From the NCBI RefSeq assembly GCF_018873765.1, contig NC_057917.1:54677464-54741463 (forward strand): a stretch of 64,000 nt of DNA, written 5' to 3'. The notes beneath the pieces were generated by a model. It was not told the DNA's origin. It saw nothing but the letters and a program-made list of their open reading frames with translations, and did no database searches. Within the stretch, counting starts at the first letter, position 1. Each line of letters starts with the position of its first letter. Shown piece by piece: positions 1 through 11,549 of the stretch. Position numbers and translations under genes: made by a program. The DNA is from Telopea speciosissima (Eukaryota; Streptophyta; Magnoliopsida; Proteales; Proteaceae).

Positions 1-839
1 AATAGTGACACTCAACGTGGGTTTGAATGAAGATTGAAGTACTCTCAAAACCTTACTATTTGACAACAAAAAATTCCCTAAATATGTAATGGGCCTGGCT
101 TTATTTCTCAGTGAGTGTATATTATGGGAGTGGGATGTACGTGGGCCAGGTTGGACTGCTTACATGAAGCCCAAGCCCAACAAGAGATTCAAGAGGGAAT
201 GGCAATTCGGGTAAAACAGCCCAACATAAATAATCTTCCATGAGTTGGGCTTGGATTGAAGCAATATTGGGCTTGAGTGGGTAGTTATGGGCTGATAGCT
301 TACTTGTATCCTGAATAAGAGGGAAAGAGGGGAGTTTGATGCGTGGGGGCACAACCTCTTATTATATTCATCTCTTTAATTTTGTTCCTCCTTGGATGTT
401 GGATGCATTTTTAGCTTTGTAAAAAAAAAAGAAAGAAATTGCATTGAACCAATTGGCCCTACGATACTTTATAAAAGGCCTTCTACCCAAACTAGTTCAG
501 AATTGAAGCAAATCCTCCCATAATTTTTTAGGACATAATCCATTGAAAGCTTGATCTTGAGAAGTTAACTTTTAGGAAGAAATTTGCATCAATTTGCACC
601 AATGGGTTGTGGATACCATAGGAGGTCTTTTCATGTGAATAGGAGAGAGATAGCACAAAGGTGCTAGCATACCCTACCCCAGCGACTCAAAGATTCTATT
701 TTGTTTCTCTCTTCTTTTTTTTTTTCTTGGGGGGGGGGGGGTGGGGGGTGGGGAACGAACAACTGCATTACATTGTCACTGAATTGCAGTTCCTTCTCAT
801 TTGGCAGACATGGGAAGTTTGAAAAAATGGAAAGTGATT
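1..839. other. No gene recognised; intergenic
   Basis: I see no convincing coding exon here. Short open frames on the minus strand (about 122-354) have no recognisable motif. The stretch ends in a G-rich run at about 729-753. A TATA-like TTTATAAAAGG lies near 469-479, but no gene follows it. Confidence 0.4.
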
Positions 840-1785
840 AAAAATGTGAGTTTAAATTTTCATAAAATTCTGGTTATTGGATGTCCGTCGAGCCTACATG
901 TGTTTTATGTGGTTTTTGTGATGAATCGATTTGACATCTATTCTTGTTATGTGATTGCACTAAACGTATCTGGGCATCTGGCCCTCTCGGATTAAGAACC
1001 GAGCATCTATCCAGCCCTTCATTAGCACATCTGTGTGCCTCTATCCTTTGCTCAAAAAGACTTCATAAACAATCCTTACTTTGTCTTTTTTTGTCCGGTC
1101 CTTATTATTACATGCTACTTCATTTGGTCTGTAAGAAACAAAGTTGTTAAGGGATTGGCCAAGGCTGATCCCATGCTGATTTTCAGAGATGTTTTTCGAT
1201 GGTTTGTTGAGTTACATATTCAACCCCCATCTCATACTATATATGCATCCTCACCATGCACACACTCATCTCATGAATTGAACCAAGATTCTAACTTTGA
1301 CTTGCAATTCCCTAGTTTAATTTGTGTAGAGGCATCTATGACTCTGATCTAAGTTCAATCAGTTGGGCTTATTCAATTTTGATAGATGGCCAAGATGGTT
1401 TAACATCTGCAGGTAGATAACAACCACTGATGAGGAGGCAGAACTTTACGAACTCTTGCAGGGGTGGAAACAAGCTGTGAAGGATAATATCCCGCTCAAA
1501 GAAGTGTGGTGCTACAACAAAGATCTTTGTTCTTTATTTTATCCAAGTGATAAAATGTATTTACCTTGAAACTTACTTAAACACTACTTTAGTTTAGCTG
1601 AGGCAACTACAAACTTTTCTATTGCTAGTTTTAAATGGTGTAGTAACAAAACCTTCTATAAATCGGTTTTGGGTTTGGCTAGGTCTAGGTTCAATAATAG
1701 TTGTACTCTTCCAAATGCCAGTGATGTATATATTTCACTTTAAATAATATAAGGTTTCTTCTCATCAAAAAAAAAAAAAAAAATC
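840..1785 (+). mobile_element. Degenerate 3' end of an L1-type LINE (zf-RVT and RNase H regions)
   Basis: Short frames across 940-1330 read as the zinc-binding region after a plant LINE reverse transcriptase (TKRIWASGPLGLRTEHL, then TCYFIWSVRNKVVKG). The stretch 1380-1745 reads as an RNase H-like tail (EAELYELLQGWKQAVKDNIP, FKWCSNKTFYKSVLGLARS). A poly(A) run at about 1767-1783 marks the 3' end. The coding sequence is broken by several frame changes and stops, and the reverse transcriptase itself is absent, so this is an old 5'-truncated copy. The 5' limit is approximate and I could not identify a target-site duplication. Confidence 0.7.
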
Positions 1786-3095
1786 AATTTGAGGAATCAA
1801 TATTTGGCTGATTCGTATCGTTATCAAAGTAGAATGATACTAATTCTTACCTGATAGGATAGCGATCCAAGGGTACCAACCAAGAGTAAATATGTAAATA
1901 AAACAGTTTTTTTAAAATTAAAATTCATGTATAAAACTGTCCAATCCAAACCCACACGGGTTGATCCGGATCGAGATGTCGATACCGATTACTAAAATCC
2001 TGAATCTGTGACCCTTTCTTGTGTCCTCCTCCTAAAGAATGGTGTTCAAGAGTGATATAAGCGCCAGTCTGTTTTGGCAACTAGCATCCACCGGACCATA
2101 CAACGACCCCAAAACCAACAATATATGCAGAAGGGCGAAGGCAATGATCGATGGACCTATGATGGACCGTCTGATCAGACCAGTGAGGTCTGATTGATGT
2201 AATTAATAATCGCCCGCCTCAAAAATAAAATCATAAGGCACCAACACATTCCCACGTGGCAAATCGGTCAAAGATTTTTTTTTTTGATAAAGCAAATCGG
2301 TCAAAGATCTCCTCCCTTTAGTATTTAATTCTATTATTTTTTTTATTGTCATTTTGGTCGTGGGAAAGAGTTGTATAGCAAGTATCACATCTGGTACATA
2401 GGTAATTGTGTGGATTGATCATATGTTAAATCTGAGAATCTAATTTATTTAAATAAATTTGTATACGCTATCATATATCCCACAATGTATAATATATCCA
2501 TGGTTCTTAATATTGGTATTGTATAATAGATTCTATTAGATAAAATTAAAGTGGCCAAATCAGATACCTATAACCTCTTTGGTCGAAACACACCTACCAT
2601 CATTCCTATCATATCTTATCATTAATGTGCACTCTTGGATGTTCAAAAGCCTAATTATTTTTCCATTGGATTTAAGGTAGGTATATTTGGCAAGAAATAG
2701 GGTTAAAAATAATAATAATAATAACAATAATAATAATAATGATATATAAAGAAAAGGACCGATTTTCCCTCCACACAAGGTGAATGGGATTCACCATAAG
2801 GCAGGAGAGGGGGGGAAAGGCTATCGAGAGGGTATTTTGGAATATATTAAAACCCTTGGAGGGTTTGTGAACCCTAGGATGGTGGGTGAACCGTCTTCTA
2901 TGGGTGGAGAGAAACTTAGTCCTAAAAAAAAGAGTTAAATAAATAAGTTATGGGATAAAATTTTATTTCATCGAATTCATTGGTGATGTGTCGTTGTGAT
3001 TGGACTCTTGTGTCAATGTTATATAACTCTCAAGTCGCGAACAATGTTAAATATTTCCCATGCTAATCAAATATGTTAGAGGAGATTTTCACCAT
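1786..3095. other. No gene recognised; simple AT-rich DNA
   Basis: No exon or transposon end could be supported. An AAT/AAC trinucleotide run lies at about 2709-2741. The minus-strand frame over that run is low-complexity (leucine-rich) and is not credible as a gene. Confidence 0.4.
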
Positions 3096-3231
3096 GGGTC
3101 AAAGGTGTCAATTGGTTAGTTTGGTTCGATTTTAGTCAAGCCGAATTGATATTGATTTATTTTTTGCCAATTGGAAACAGATTCAGCACAACTAAAGTTG
3201 GATCCAACCGATCGATTGACACCCTTGACCC
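3096..3231. mobile_element. Short foldback MITE, hAT-like ends
   Basis: The two ends are inverted copies of each other: GGGTCAAAGGTGTCAATTGG on the left against GGGTCAAGGGTGTCAATCGA as the reverse complement of the right. The GGTGTCAA-type terminus resembles plant hAT-type MITEs. About 136 bp with no coding capacity. A clear target-site duplication was not found, so the superfamily is a guess. A short TA run follows (about 3236-3251). Confidence 0.5.
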
Positions 3232-3446
3232 TTGCATATATATATATATAAGGAAAGTAATGGGTAATCTCGGGATTTTTTAGAGAAATAATTGTAGGGT
3301 GATAATCTCAGTGTCTTTTTCAGGAAAATTACCTCCTCCAATTGCCTGGCCCAGTTCCCCCAGTGCCTTTAATAGGGGGGTGTTATATACAATAACTTAT
3401 TACATAGTTACACAAAACACTCCATAATCCGGATCGTTCTCCTCTC

Positions 3447-3600
3447 AGGTTCCCTGCCCGATCAGGTTCATAGGTTCTTCTAATAGGAGGGCGGAAATGA
3501 CGACCTCATCCCCTGCCCAAACACACTGCCCAGGTGGGTGAGATTGTCATTTCCGCCCCCCTATGAGAGGAACCTGCAAACCTGACCGGTCAGGGATCCT
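3447..3600. mobile_element. Hairpin MITE with AATGAC / GTCATT stem-top motif
   Basis: About 65 bases at the left (AGGTTCCCTGCCCGATCAGG, then GGGCGGAAATGACGACCTCA) pair with the right end, whose reverse complement reads AGGATCCCTGACCGGTCAGG, then GGGCGGAAATGACAATCTCA. The whole unit would fold into one long hairpin with a loop of about 25 bases. It belongs with similar hairpins at 21081, 21441, 23034, 23212 and 33207, which share the same AATGAC/GTCATT motif near the loop but have different ends. Non-coding. Confidence 0.65.
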
Positions 3601-3990
3601 AAAAAGAGAAAAATTCCCATAATCCCAATCCAAGTGGCCATTTTTTTTTTTTTTGATAAACCAACCCATGCATGTTTACATAATGTCCCATTAGTTTCTT
3701 TTGAATTAATTAATTCTCTGTTTTGGGAAGTACGAGGATGAACTTCTGAACTACCAACAAACTGAATTTATTTGTTTTTTATATTGTAGAACCCGGAGGA
3801 AGACGAGGAGGAGGAGGAGGAGGAGCTGCAAGTGGAGGTGCCCCACACGGCATATACCTGTAACCATTTTAGCTTCCCAGCTAGTTCTCTCGAAGTTCCC
3901 AGAGATTTGTTTCCCTCACATGACAGGCCTCCCAAACCTGAACAACCCCTTCTTCTCCACCAATAAAAAACAAAACCCTCCAACCCAATC

Positions 3991-3999
3991 TATAAATAG
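3991..3999 (+). promoter_or_regulatory. TATA box of the 4078 gene
   Basis: TATAAATAG lies 87 bases before the ATG at 4078, a normal plant spacing (start of transcription about 25-30 bases downstream, leaving a short 5' UTR). Inferred from position and consensus only. Confidence 0.6.
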
Positions 4000-4077
4000 A
4001 GATAGAGAACAAATGAAATCAACAAATCCAGATCAAAAGCAGCCAACACCACCTCATCCTTCTTGAGCAGGAGAACT

Positions 4078-4545
4078 ATGGAAACTATTTCTTCTCTATG
4101 TTTCCCTTTGCTACCTCCACGACCTCCTCCTCCTCCTTCTTCTTCTTCTACTTATTCTTCAAGTTCACGGCATCAGAAAATGGGTTCAAGCCGGCAGAGG
4201 AAGAAGGTATCGATTGTTGCTGCGAAAAGAGATGCTTCCGACTGGGATTTCGGGGGAAGGCTGGTGGACGAGAGTATGATAGTACTGAGAAGAAGGATTC
4301 ATGAGATGAAGATGGTGGAGAGGAATTATGAGCCTCCAAAGGATTGGATGGAGTGGGAGAAGAAGTACTACACCAACTATGATGCCACCATTTGTAATGG
4401 AGTTGGGGTGTTGCAGTCCTTCTTGATGAACACCAGACCTAGCTTGGCTCTTGGGATGCTGGCACTCGTTGCATTGAGTGTTCCCACTTCAATGGTCTTG
4501 GTCATCTTACAATTGATGAATGAGATTCATCTCATCATCAACTGA
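4078..4545 (+). CDS. Small plastid-type membrane protein, plant-specific family, copy 1
   Basis: The single-exon frame encodes 155 residues. Residues 1-48 are rich in serine and proline and end at VSIVAAKRD, which looks like a chloroplast transit peptide and its cleavage region. Residues 62-100 hold the family's conserved charged block (RLVDESMIVLRRRIHEMKMV, then EPPKDWMEWEKKYY). Residues 122-145 form one hydrophobic helix (ALGMLALVALSVPTSMV), probably a membrane anchor. The start at 4078 was chosen because METISSL aligns with the starts of the two paralogues; an in-frame TTG at 4063 is less likely. It is the most divergent of the three copies in the window (14578, 22149). I do not know the function; a thylakoid or envelope location is inference. 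The frame is intact and has a TATA box. Confidence 0.8.
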   Translation: METISSLCFPLLPPRPPPPPSSSSTYSSSSRHQKMGSSRQRKKVSIVAAKRDASDWDFGGRLVDESMIVLRRRIHEMKMVERNYEPPKDWMEWEKKYYTNYDATICNGVGVLQSFLMNTRPSLALGMLALVALSVPTSMVLVILQLMNEIHLIIN

Positions 4546-5761
4546 TACATCCATTTCTCTTCTTTTACTCATTGTAATGTAGAATAGCAGCATTTACTTA
4601 CTTAATTACCTAAATTTCTTTTGGAAATGGAAAAAGGGTAGCAGTACACTGGAAGTTAGCACCCTATGTGTCTATCTCTCTTCATCCCTTTGAGGGATAT
4701 GAAAGCCATTTCATTATATTCTTTCTCACTCTCTCTCTCACTTGTTTCCTCCCCCTTCATTCTCTCTCAAACTAACAAAGGTAATATTTTTAGGGAAATT
4801 ATACCCCTCCCCTGAAATATGGCCTAATTATACCTTCTCTCCCATATTTTCAAAAATCACACGAACCACCCTTACAATTTAACATGTGTAACAAACAGTC
4901 CGAGTCCGTTAATGTGTCTTAGTTAAGTGGTGACGTCACTAAGGGTTAATTCATTTAATACCCTAAATACCCTTTAGTGATGGAAGATTATGTTTTTATA
5001 TTCTCAAACAAGAGAAATGAATTCTCTAACCACGAGGAACTGATGATGAACTTCATCTCCTTCCTCTTAACATCCAATTGTATACGGGTATTAAATGATT
5101 CGGTGCAATTTTTTAAGGTGAAATCAAAATCGAACCATGAGCTTCACATGTTGAAATCAAAACCAATTATAAATGGTTTGGGTTTCATCAATTTTAAACA
5201 GTTTTATAAGGTTTTTTAATTTTTTCTATTCAAACGGCTACTTTTCATTAAGTAATCCTCCATCTTCCTTCTATCTCTTCTCTATCATCAAAGCTATTTC
5301 AAGTCAGAATTCTTAATCAAAATACCATGGGTTACACTGTTTTATCAGACTTTCAGTTTCAGGTTTGATCTAAATTAGAATTCTGGTTACTGAATTGATT
5401 ACTGGTTAGACTCTGCCACATTATGATTTCCATTAGAATTCTTATTCTTAGAACTAAATGTCTACTTTAAAACTCTACACTTCTAGTTGATTACTAAAAT
5501 TCCTACTCAAATTTCTCCAATTGATTCTGCAGTTTTGAGTTACCTAGCTGCAGTAGGCTAGCTTACTTCTAACTCAAGATCCACCCGTCAGAACTCAGAA
5601 TTGAATGAAACTTTAATGGCATTCTCTATTTCTTGAACTCAGTTTTGGTATTTTTGCTTACCAAATATATTTACAATCTCGTTTCTACAAGTACCAAGTA
5701 AATGATAATGCATCCTAATTCATTTCCTTTATACCTTAATCAGAGAGCCTCATCTACAATC
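4546..5761. other. 3' flank of copy 1, then a Mutator-like terminal sequence
   Basis: The first 200 bases are the likely 3' UTR of the 4078 gene. From about 4795 the sequence GGGAAATTATACCCCTCCCC begins a block of the type seen at the ends of the Mutator-like elements in this window (ACCCC-rich, then a TCCGTTAA motif near 4915). No matching opposite end with a target duplication was found. The frame at 4977-5219 has no recognisable content. Confidence 0.4.
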
Positions 5762-6043
5762 TCAGACTCTGCCTTCGCCCGCTGCCAATTCCTCCACCTT
5801 CAACTGTGCCTGTGCCTTCAACATTGCCACTTCCGCCTCTGCTTTTGCTGCTTCAGGAGCTGCCTTCACTGCTTTTGCTGCTACCTCTGCTGCTTCAACC
5901 GCAGCCTGTGCCACCGCGGCCACCCCCATCTCTAGCTTCTCACAAACATTCGTTGGAAGCTGAGCGACGCACGAAGCCATTCCCAACGCCTCAGATGCCA
6001 TTTCTGAAGTTGCTTGTGCAGTCTGCACCGCCTCTGCCGCCAT
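5762..6043 (-). CDS. Alanine-rich hypothetical protein (uncertain gene)
   Basis: A 93-codon minus-strand frame starts at ATG 6043 (MAAEAVQTAQATSEMASEAL) and stops at 5762-5764. It is alanine- and glutamate-rich with heptad-like spacing (AAVEAAEVAAKAVKAAPEAA), so it would form a helical or coiled-coil segment. No family is recognised. The GC-rich composition stands out from the AT-rich surroundings, which suggests real or formerly real coding sequence, but the other strand is also open here (5806-6297, proline/leucine-rich), probably as its shadow. It could be a captured exon rather than a gene; no promoter or partner exon was found. Confidence 0.3.
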   Translation of the reverse strand: MAAEAVQTAQATSEMASEALGMASCVAQLPTNVCEKLEMGVAAVAQAAVEAAEVAAKAVKAAPEAAKAEAEVAMLKAQAQLKVEELAAGEGRV

Positions 6044-6997
6044 CTTCACAAGAACGCCAATTGCAAGAAAATAAATATATAAAAATTATTATATGTGGAA
6101 TATTCTTGAAGTCAACAATGAGCAAAAACATAGACCTGAATGCACCTCTACGCCATAGATTACCTTTGATTTGCAGCTCGAAGCCTCGAAGGCGAGTAGG
6201 AGACCGAGGGAAGGAGACAATGAGTCAAGGAGAGAGTAGTTTCTCTATTTCAGCCTTCAGCGGCTCATCCAGTCAGCCTTTAGTCGTTAGCGATTAGGGT
6301 ATGTTTTTATGGAATTAAATCCTACTTTAATCGATTCCCCAATCTAAAAGGGTAATATCCCTTTTTTTTTCTCCTGGATTTGAGACTCTCAAATCTCCAA
6401 ATGGCAAATCTAGGTTTTAAAACCCTAACCACCTAATGTAATGAAATCTCCAAATCTGGGATGAAATCAATGTTTACTTTGAATAAATCTTTCCTTAATC
6501 CACTCCCCAGTAAAAAATGGTAAGATCCCCCTAATTTTCCCCAGGATTTGAAGCTCCCAAATCTGGGAATATTGGCATCAAAGATTCGGGACGAAGAACA
6601 AGGAAACATGTTTAACCGTTTTAGTCATATGTATCGGATCGGATCGGCCGATCCCAGTGAGTTACCCTATCCAACCACCGTTTCATGAAACCTGGATAGG
6701 ATCAGCCATATCTCGGGATTGTTCATGACTGATATCGATTCGATCCGGCCAATCCAATCCGAGATTACGAACTATGCTCCCAACCCTCGGTGATTGGGAT
6801 CCCATTCATTGTCGGTGGAGGGAAACTCGGTCCTCCAATATAGGACCAAGCCGGCCTGAGGCCTAAACCCAGGCCCGACTTGACCATATCAGGGATAGGA
6901 AAATGATAAACCCAATCCCGCCCTATGGGTTGAAAAATCGGGCCAAGGCAGGCTTGGGTTGGCCGGGCCAAATTGACAGTTTAACACTCCTAGGTTG
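6044..6997. other. No gene recognised
   Basis: Non-coding. Bases 6630-6970 contain repeated GATCGG and GGCC-type words of the kind found in old transposon DNA, and 6980-6993 ends in a hAT-like TTTAACACTCCTAG, but no complete element could be outlined. Confidence 0.35.
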
Positions 6998-7007
6998 ATG
7001 AGAACTT

Positions 7008-8348
7008 TTTTTTTTTTTTTTGGTAAAACTTAAGTTTATTGAAGGCAAGAAACACACAAGGCTCAGGAACAAACTTCCTGGAGCCAAGGACTGGAAATAG
7101 GCCACTCTGTCTTACTTGCCAAAGAGAGGGCCTTCCGGGCTAGGGTATGGGCAATGCCATTAAAGTCCCTAGAAAGAAAAGAAAATACACACGAGTCAAA
7201 GGTTGACATAAGGTGGCGTATATCTGCCACAAAACCAAAGATCGACGACGGGGGATGCCTATGGTCTTCATCTTCCAGAAGTAACTTGATAAGATATTCA
7301 TTATCAGAATGGAGGTGTAAATTAGCGAAGCCCCTATCCTGAGCATGAAGCAGCCCGGCTCTGATGGTGTAGGCTTCTCCTACTAGTACCTCCAAGAAGG
7401 GGACTGGATCTAAGATCGCTTCTAAGGCTGCTCCCTTGTGGTCCTTGAAAAATAGCCCAATACCACCCATTTCGCCATTTATCGGAAGAGCCGCATCACA
7501 GAAAATGAGAGTACGATAATTCCCGCCATCCTCCCCTTCTTGACCTCCCCTAAGAGGTAAGGGCTAGAACATCTCCGGCTGATTGGGATTAGGGCGTTGG
7601 GTTGTAGTCCAGAACTCCTCGAAGGCCACTTGGGCTTTAGAAAACACCTCCTGAGGTGACCACCTCGACCGCCCAAACACCAGGTCATTTCTGGCAGACC
7701 AGAGATGCCAGCAGATGAAAGAGCATAGAGAAAGAACCTCCCTTCTTTTAGCTTTGGTCGGAATTGAAGCACGTCCCATTTTGAAAGCCATTCGACTATG
7801 GAAGGATTGCCGTGATTAGGGACCACAAAAGACAGATTGCAACCGAACCATACTGCCCTAGCGAAAGGGCAGCTGAGAAGTACATGATCCGCAGATTCTA
7901 CCAAACAGCCACACCTCCTGCAGGAAGGATTCGGAACAATGTGATGAAAGTGGAGGTTCTCCCCAGAAGCAATCCCGTTGGCGCATACCCTCCAAAGGAA
8001 TGATTTAATCTTCGGGAGGGATTTACAGTTCCAGATCAGCTTCCAAACTTTCGAAGGAACATTCTCCCAGTTGTGCACTCGAGAAGATGACCCGCGATTT
8101 GTGGCCAAATGGTCTCTTTGATTAGATAAGAAATGGTATGCAGCTTTGGTTGAGAAGAGGCCATTCCTGGAAGTGCCCCAAATAAGCCTATCTGCTCTGG
8201 GGATGATGCTTAGCTTGATGAATTTCCTTTTTATCGGCAGAGTTGAAATAGCGGTCCAAGAGGTCCAGTCTCCAAGTCCTATTAGGCCCATCGATAAGAT
8301 CAGATACCATAACAACATCACAGCTGATAGGGCGAAACGAGTGTAATT
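7008..8348 (-). mobile_element. 5'-truncated L1-type LINE insertion with 10-bp target duplication
   Basis: The minus strand encodes the C-terminal part of a plant LINE ORF2. From high to low coordinate there is a zf-RVT region (about 8120-7800; KVWKLIWNCKSLPKIKSFLW and CRRCGCLVESADHVLLSCPF), a short linker in a second frame (7791-7564; CWHLWSARNDLVFG) and an RNase H domain (7470-7063; LHSDNEYLIKLLLED, DFNGIAHTLARKAL). A poly(A) tail appears as a T run starting at 7008. ATGAGAACTT is found at 6998-7007 and again at 8349-8358, a 10-bp target-site duplication that fixes both ends. At least two frame changes and the missing reverse transcriptase mean it cannot move by itself. Confidence 0.9.
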
Positions 8349-8358
8349 ATGAGAACTT

Positions 8359-9226
8359 GAGCCAATGGTGTTTCAAAACACAAAATCTTATCCCAAGAGA
8401 CATCCACAGAAGCAAAAGCTCAAAAGATAAAAACATAAAAAAGTTTCTGTAAATCGACGGTTGTATTTCCACCTGTTGAGGAAATTAAAAAAAAAAAAGA
8501 TTGTTATGGGAAGAGGGGTTTTTTGGGGTTGTAGGGAAAGGGTATTTTTTTTTTTTTTGAGCAATAGGCTTTTACGCACGACATTTGTTCACGTGGTAAG
8601 GAAAAGGTTGAGGAAGGCAAATTGAGGAAGATGATGCAGAGAAAAGGTTAAGGATAAAATAATCTTTTCCAATTTATAACTAACATTAGACTAACACCGT
8701 CAACCAGAAGGGATCTGAGTGTAATTATTAAAAGAATATGTAATCAGGGCAAAGTGGAAGGGAGGGGATGTAATTATTACATAGACCTCCCTTGATGAAT
8801 TCCTAAATTACATGTCCCCCCTGTGTTTCCAAAAATTATAGCTGTAACTCTTGGTACCCCTGGGCACAAAACGTTAGACAAATTTCACATATGACCACAT
8901 TGCCCTTTCTTCTAAATGATCTCAATCGTATCTGCAAACCCATTCTCTCGACTGTGGAGGATTCAAAACATTTGGAATCAAAGCAACCGCTTCCGATCAC
9001 CTGCAACTCCATTTCAGGCGACCTGACCTATAAATCAAAGGCTGCTACTTCTCGTGATCACCACCGGCTTGGGTTTAAGTTTTTCGGCGACCTGTAAATC
9101 GAAGCTGTTGCTACTCTCAGTTCTATACTACATGTAAATCGAGAGATTCTACTACTCCCCCTTGTGAACTTCAACTCAAACTGCGTGTAGGTAAGTTGGG
9201 TAACTACAAACTTCGATTAGGGTTTT
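8359..9226. other. No gene recognised; possible Mutator-like end sequences
   Basis: Two blocks (about 8690-8790 and 8795-8890) are rich in AATTACA/TCCCC words like those at Mutator-like ends elsewhere in the window. Neither could be paired with an opposite end. The open frame at 8891-9097 has no recognisable motif. Confidence 0.35.
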
Positions 9227-9231
9227 AGAAT

Positions 9232-10495
9232 TGTAGACGCTGATTTTTGTCACCCCCTAATTGGCGATGATGACAACGGGACATGGACGATGGATGACGC
9301 ACCCCCCTCTTTTCAGACCCAAAGATACCTGGCCCATAAGACCAAGAACCATGCTGAGCACAAAATGAACAAGGAAAAATGGCACTGCGCGCCCACAGCG
9401 CCGTGGACTCTTCCCACGACGCCGTGGACGCCTTCCCACGGCACCGTGGGTACCTTCCCACGGCACTGTGGGGGAGGTGTACCGGATTTCCACGGCGCCA
9501 TGAGGGGGTGTGACATCAGTCTGCTGACGTCACCCATGGCGCCGTGGAGGACTTCTTCGGCCAGGAGAGAGAAAAGGTCCCTCCCTATAAATAGGAGGGT
9601 CCCCTCCCACACTTCCCAAGGAATTTTGGGTAGAGAGACCCTCCCCAAGTGATTCCTAGTATCTTTGTCTCCCTTTTCACCCTCATTTCTCCTCCTTCTT
9701 TCATGAGTGTGTGAGTATTTGAATTTTCCTTGAGGTGGACAGATCCTTCGATTGTCCCTCTGAGTATGGAGCACTTTGGCTCCTTAGCTTTGGTATCCCG
9801 TCTGTGCACGGATAACCATCGAAACTCCCTTGTTCCAGACGTTATTCTGTCTGTTTAGTCTTTTCCAAATCACTCAAAAGAGCCGTTACTCTGCCAAGAA
9901 AGAAGTAGCGTCGGTCCATTTGTCCATCTCCCCTGAGCCAGGGGCATACAACCATACAGGTATAATTCTTGCATTTTTGTTGATTCAATGTAGTCCTTTC
10001 ATATTTTACCATTTTAGTTCACATTTTTCACATATATAATGTAGTTTATTATACTTTAGTTCAATTCATAGCATCTGAATGTAGTTCATAATATCCCCCA
10101 TCCTCGTAATAAGAAAGAAACAACATTCGTCCTTATGTAGCATCTAACACAGAGAGACCGGCTTTGGCCGGGCGAGGTGGGTGCCTAACACCTTCCCACA
10201 CTCGTAACCTGACCCCTTACCCGAACCTTTGGTCAGACCATATGGAGTCACGTAGCCCGATTCCGCTCACCACGGGTAGGGCTACACTTAATGGGTCCTA
10301 GGCCCTAACCCTAGGTGGTGACTTCTCATTATGTTAACATTTTTAATGCATGATCCCAATTCCCTATTCATCATACATTGACAATGATATCCACATCCAT
10401 ACACACACACATGTATCTCCCAAAACCCTATGACACTAATACACCTACAAAAAGGACTGAGGAAACCTTCGTCCCGAAGGACCGCGGTACTTACA
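9232..10495 (+). mobile_element. Solo LTR, probably Ty3-type
   Basis: The unit starts TGTAGACGCTG and ends ACTTACA, and is bordered by the same five bases, AGAAT, at 9227-9231 and 10496-10500. This is the TG...CA form with a 5-bp target duplication expected of a complete LTR. A TATA box (TATAAATAG, 9586-9594) sits in promoter position. The 3' third (CCTAACACCTTCCCAC and later CCTAGGTGGTGAC) resembles tails of plant Ty3-type LTRs. No internal region is attached, so it is a solo LTR left by recombination between two LTRs. An array of palindromic words lies at 9392-9550. The 120-residue frame at 9290-9652 only reads through this array and is not a gene. Confidence 0.8.
9392..9550. repeat. Array of palindromic CCCACGGCGCCGTGG-type words
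   Basis: Six imperfect copies of a self-complementary word built on CCACGGCGCCGTGG occur at about 9392, 9413, 9434, 9455, 9490 and 9534. The first four have a regular spacing of 21 bases, two turns of the helix. The array lies upstream of the LTR TATA box, where enhancer repeats of LTR elements usually sit. A role as a transcription factor binding array is inference. Confidence 0.6.
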
Positions 10496-10500
10496 AGAAT

Positions 10501-11439
10501 GCTTAATGTTCTTCTTCCCTTGTGAATACCAAACCATCCCACTAAAAAACCTAAAACCAAAATGCTAGTTAAGGTTTTACTCAAAATAGCTTGATTTTAG
10601 ATAACTGTTTATCATAGAACTTGTAGAAACCCTAATTGAATTTAAAATATGGTTGTTGAGATTCAAAGAAATTGTATAATATTACAGAGATTGATATGGT
10701 TGTCTACAAGTCTATTTTGTAGGTAAGATGTCGTCTGGTAGAATTAATTTGGAGTGGATGCACCACTTTTTTAGTTTGAATCAAAATAACCTATTCTATA
10801 ATTTTTTACTACATATTCTCCATGTTTATTATCTCATATTGTGAAGAAGATATATAAATAACACTGTTATCAATCATTCCAAGGTAAGTTACAAAGGGAT
10901 TTTCCTATTGATATCTTGTCAATTAATTTGTTACCCTTTTTTTTTTTTTTTTCCCCTTGTAGTATGAAACAATTTTATTTTTCAAAGGTAATAATGTCAT
11001 TTTACACGTATACTCAAAAAATGTACATGACAATATATGACACCTTTTGATAGTGACAGTGATATATCATTTTCAACTTATTTTAAAAAATGCTTTTTAT
11101 TCCCTTATCTTAAAAGACTTTTGGGAATAAGATAAAATGACAATTAAACGACGGTGTCCAGTTCTAATCAAACACACCTACATACAAAGGTGGCATTCAA
11201 ACACTCAATTTCATAAAAGAACAAGTTTCCCTCTATCGTGGGAGAAAGAATCCATGATGTGAAAGTCATTATTACTTCTCCTTATTGGCGAATGTTTATA
11301 CTATCCCTTCTCTTATGACACCTATTTCACCTCTACATTATCCACGGTGAAGGAGTACCTCCTTTGCCTGGGATGAAGGAAAACATAATGGAAAGTTCTT
11401 TAGAAGGTCTTCCTATTCGCTACAAAAATGAAAAAGTTT
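10501..11439. other. No gene recognised; AT-rich
   Basis: No exon, inverted repeat or LTR could be supported. Poly-T runs occur near 10940-10955. Confidence 0.4.
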
Positions 11440-11549
11440 CTAAGTTCTTTCAATTTTCACTAAACAAAGGTCCTTAAAAGATCTTTCATTTTCCATAAGC
11501 CAAGGTCTCCAGAAAGCCATTTACACATAATAGAGACGGACAATCAATT

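Noticed and set aside
5806-6297. A 163-codon plus-strand frame rich in proline and leucine
   Set aside because: It is the mirror of the alanine-rich minus-strand frame at 5762-6043; neither has firm support, and the minus strand is the better reading.
4795-8790. A possible 4-kb Mutator-like element with ends at 4795 and about 8790
   Set aside because: The two ends resemble each other only loosely in an ACCCCTCCC-rich style, and I found no 9-bp duplication.
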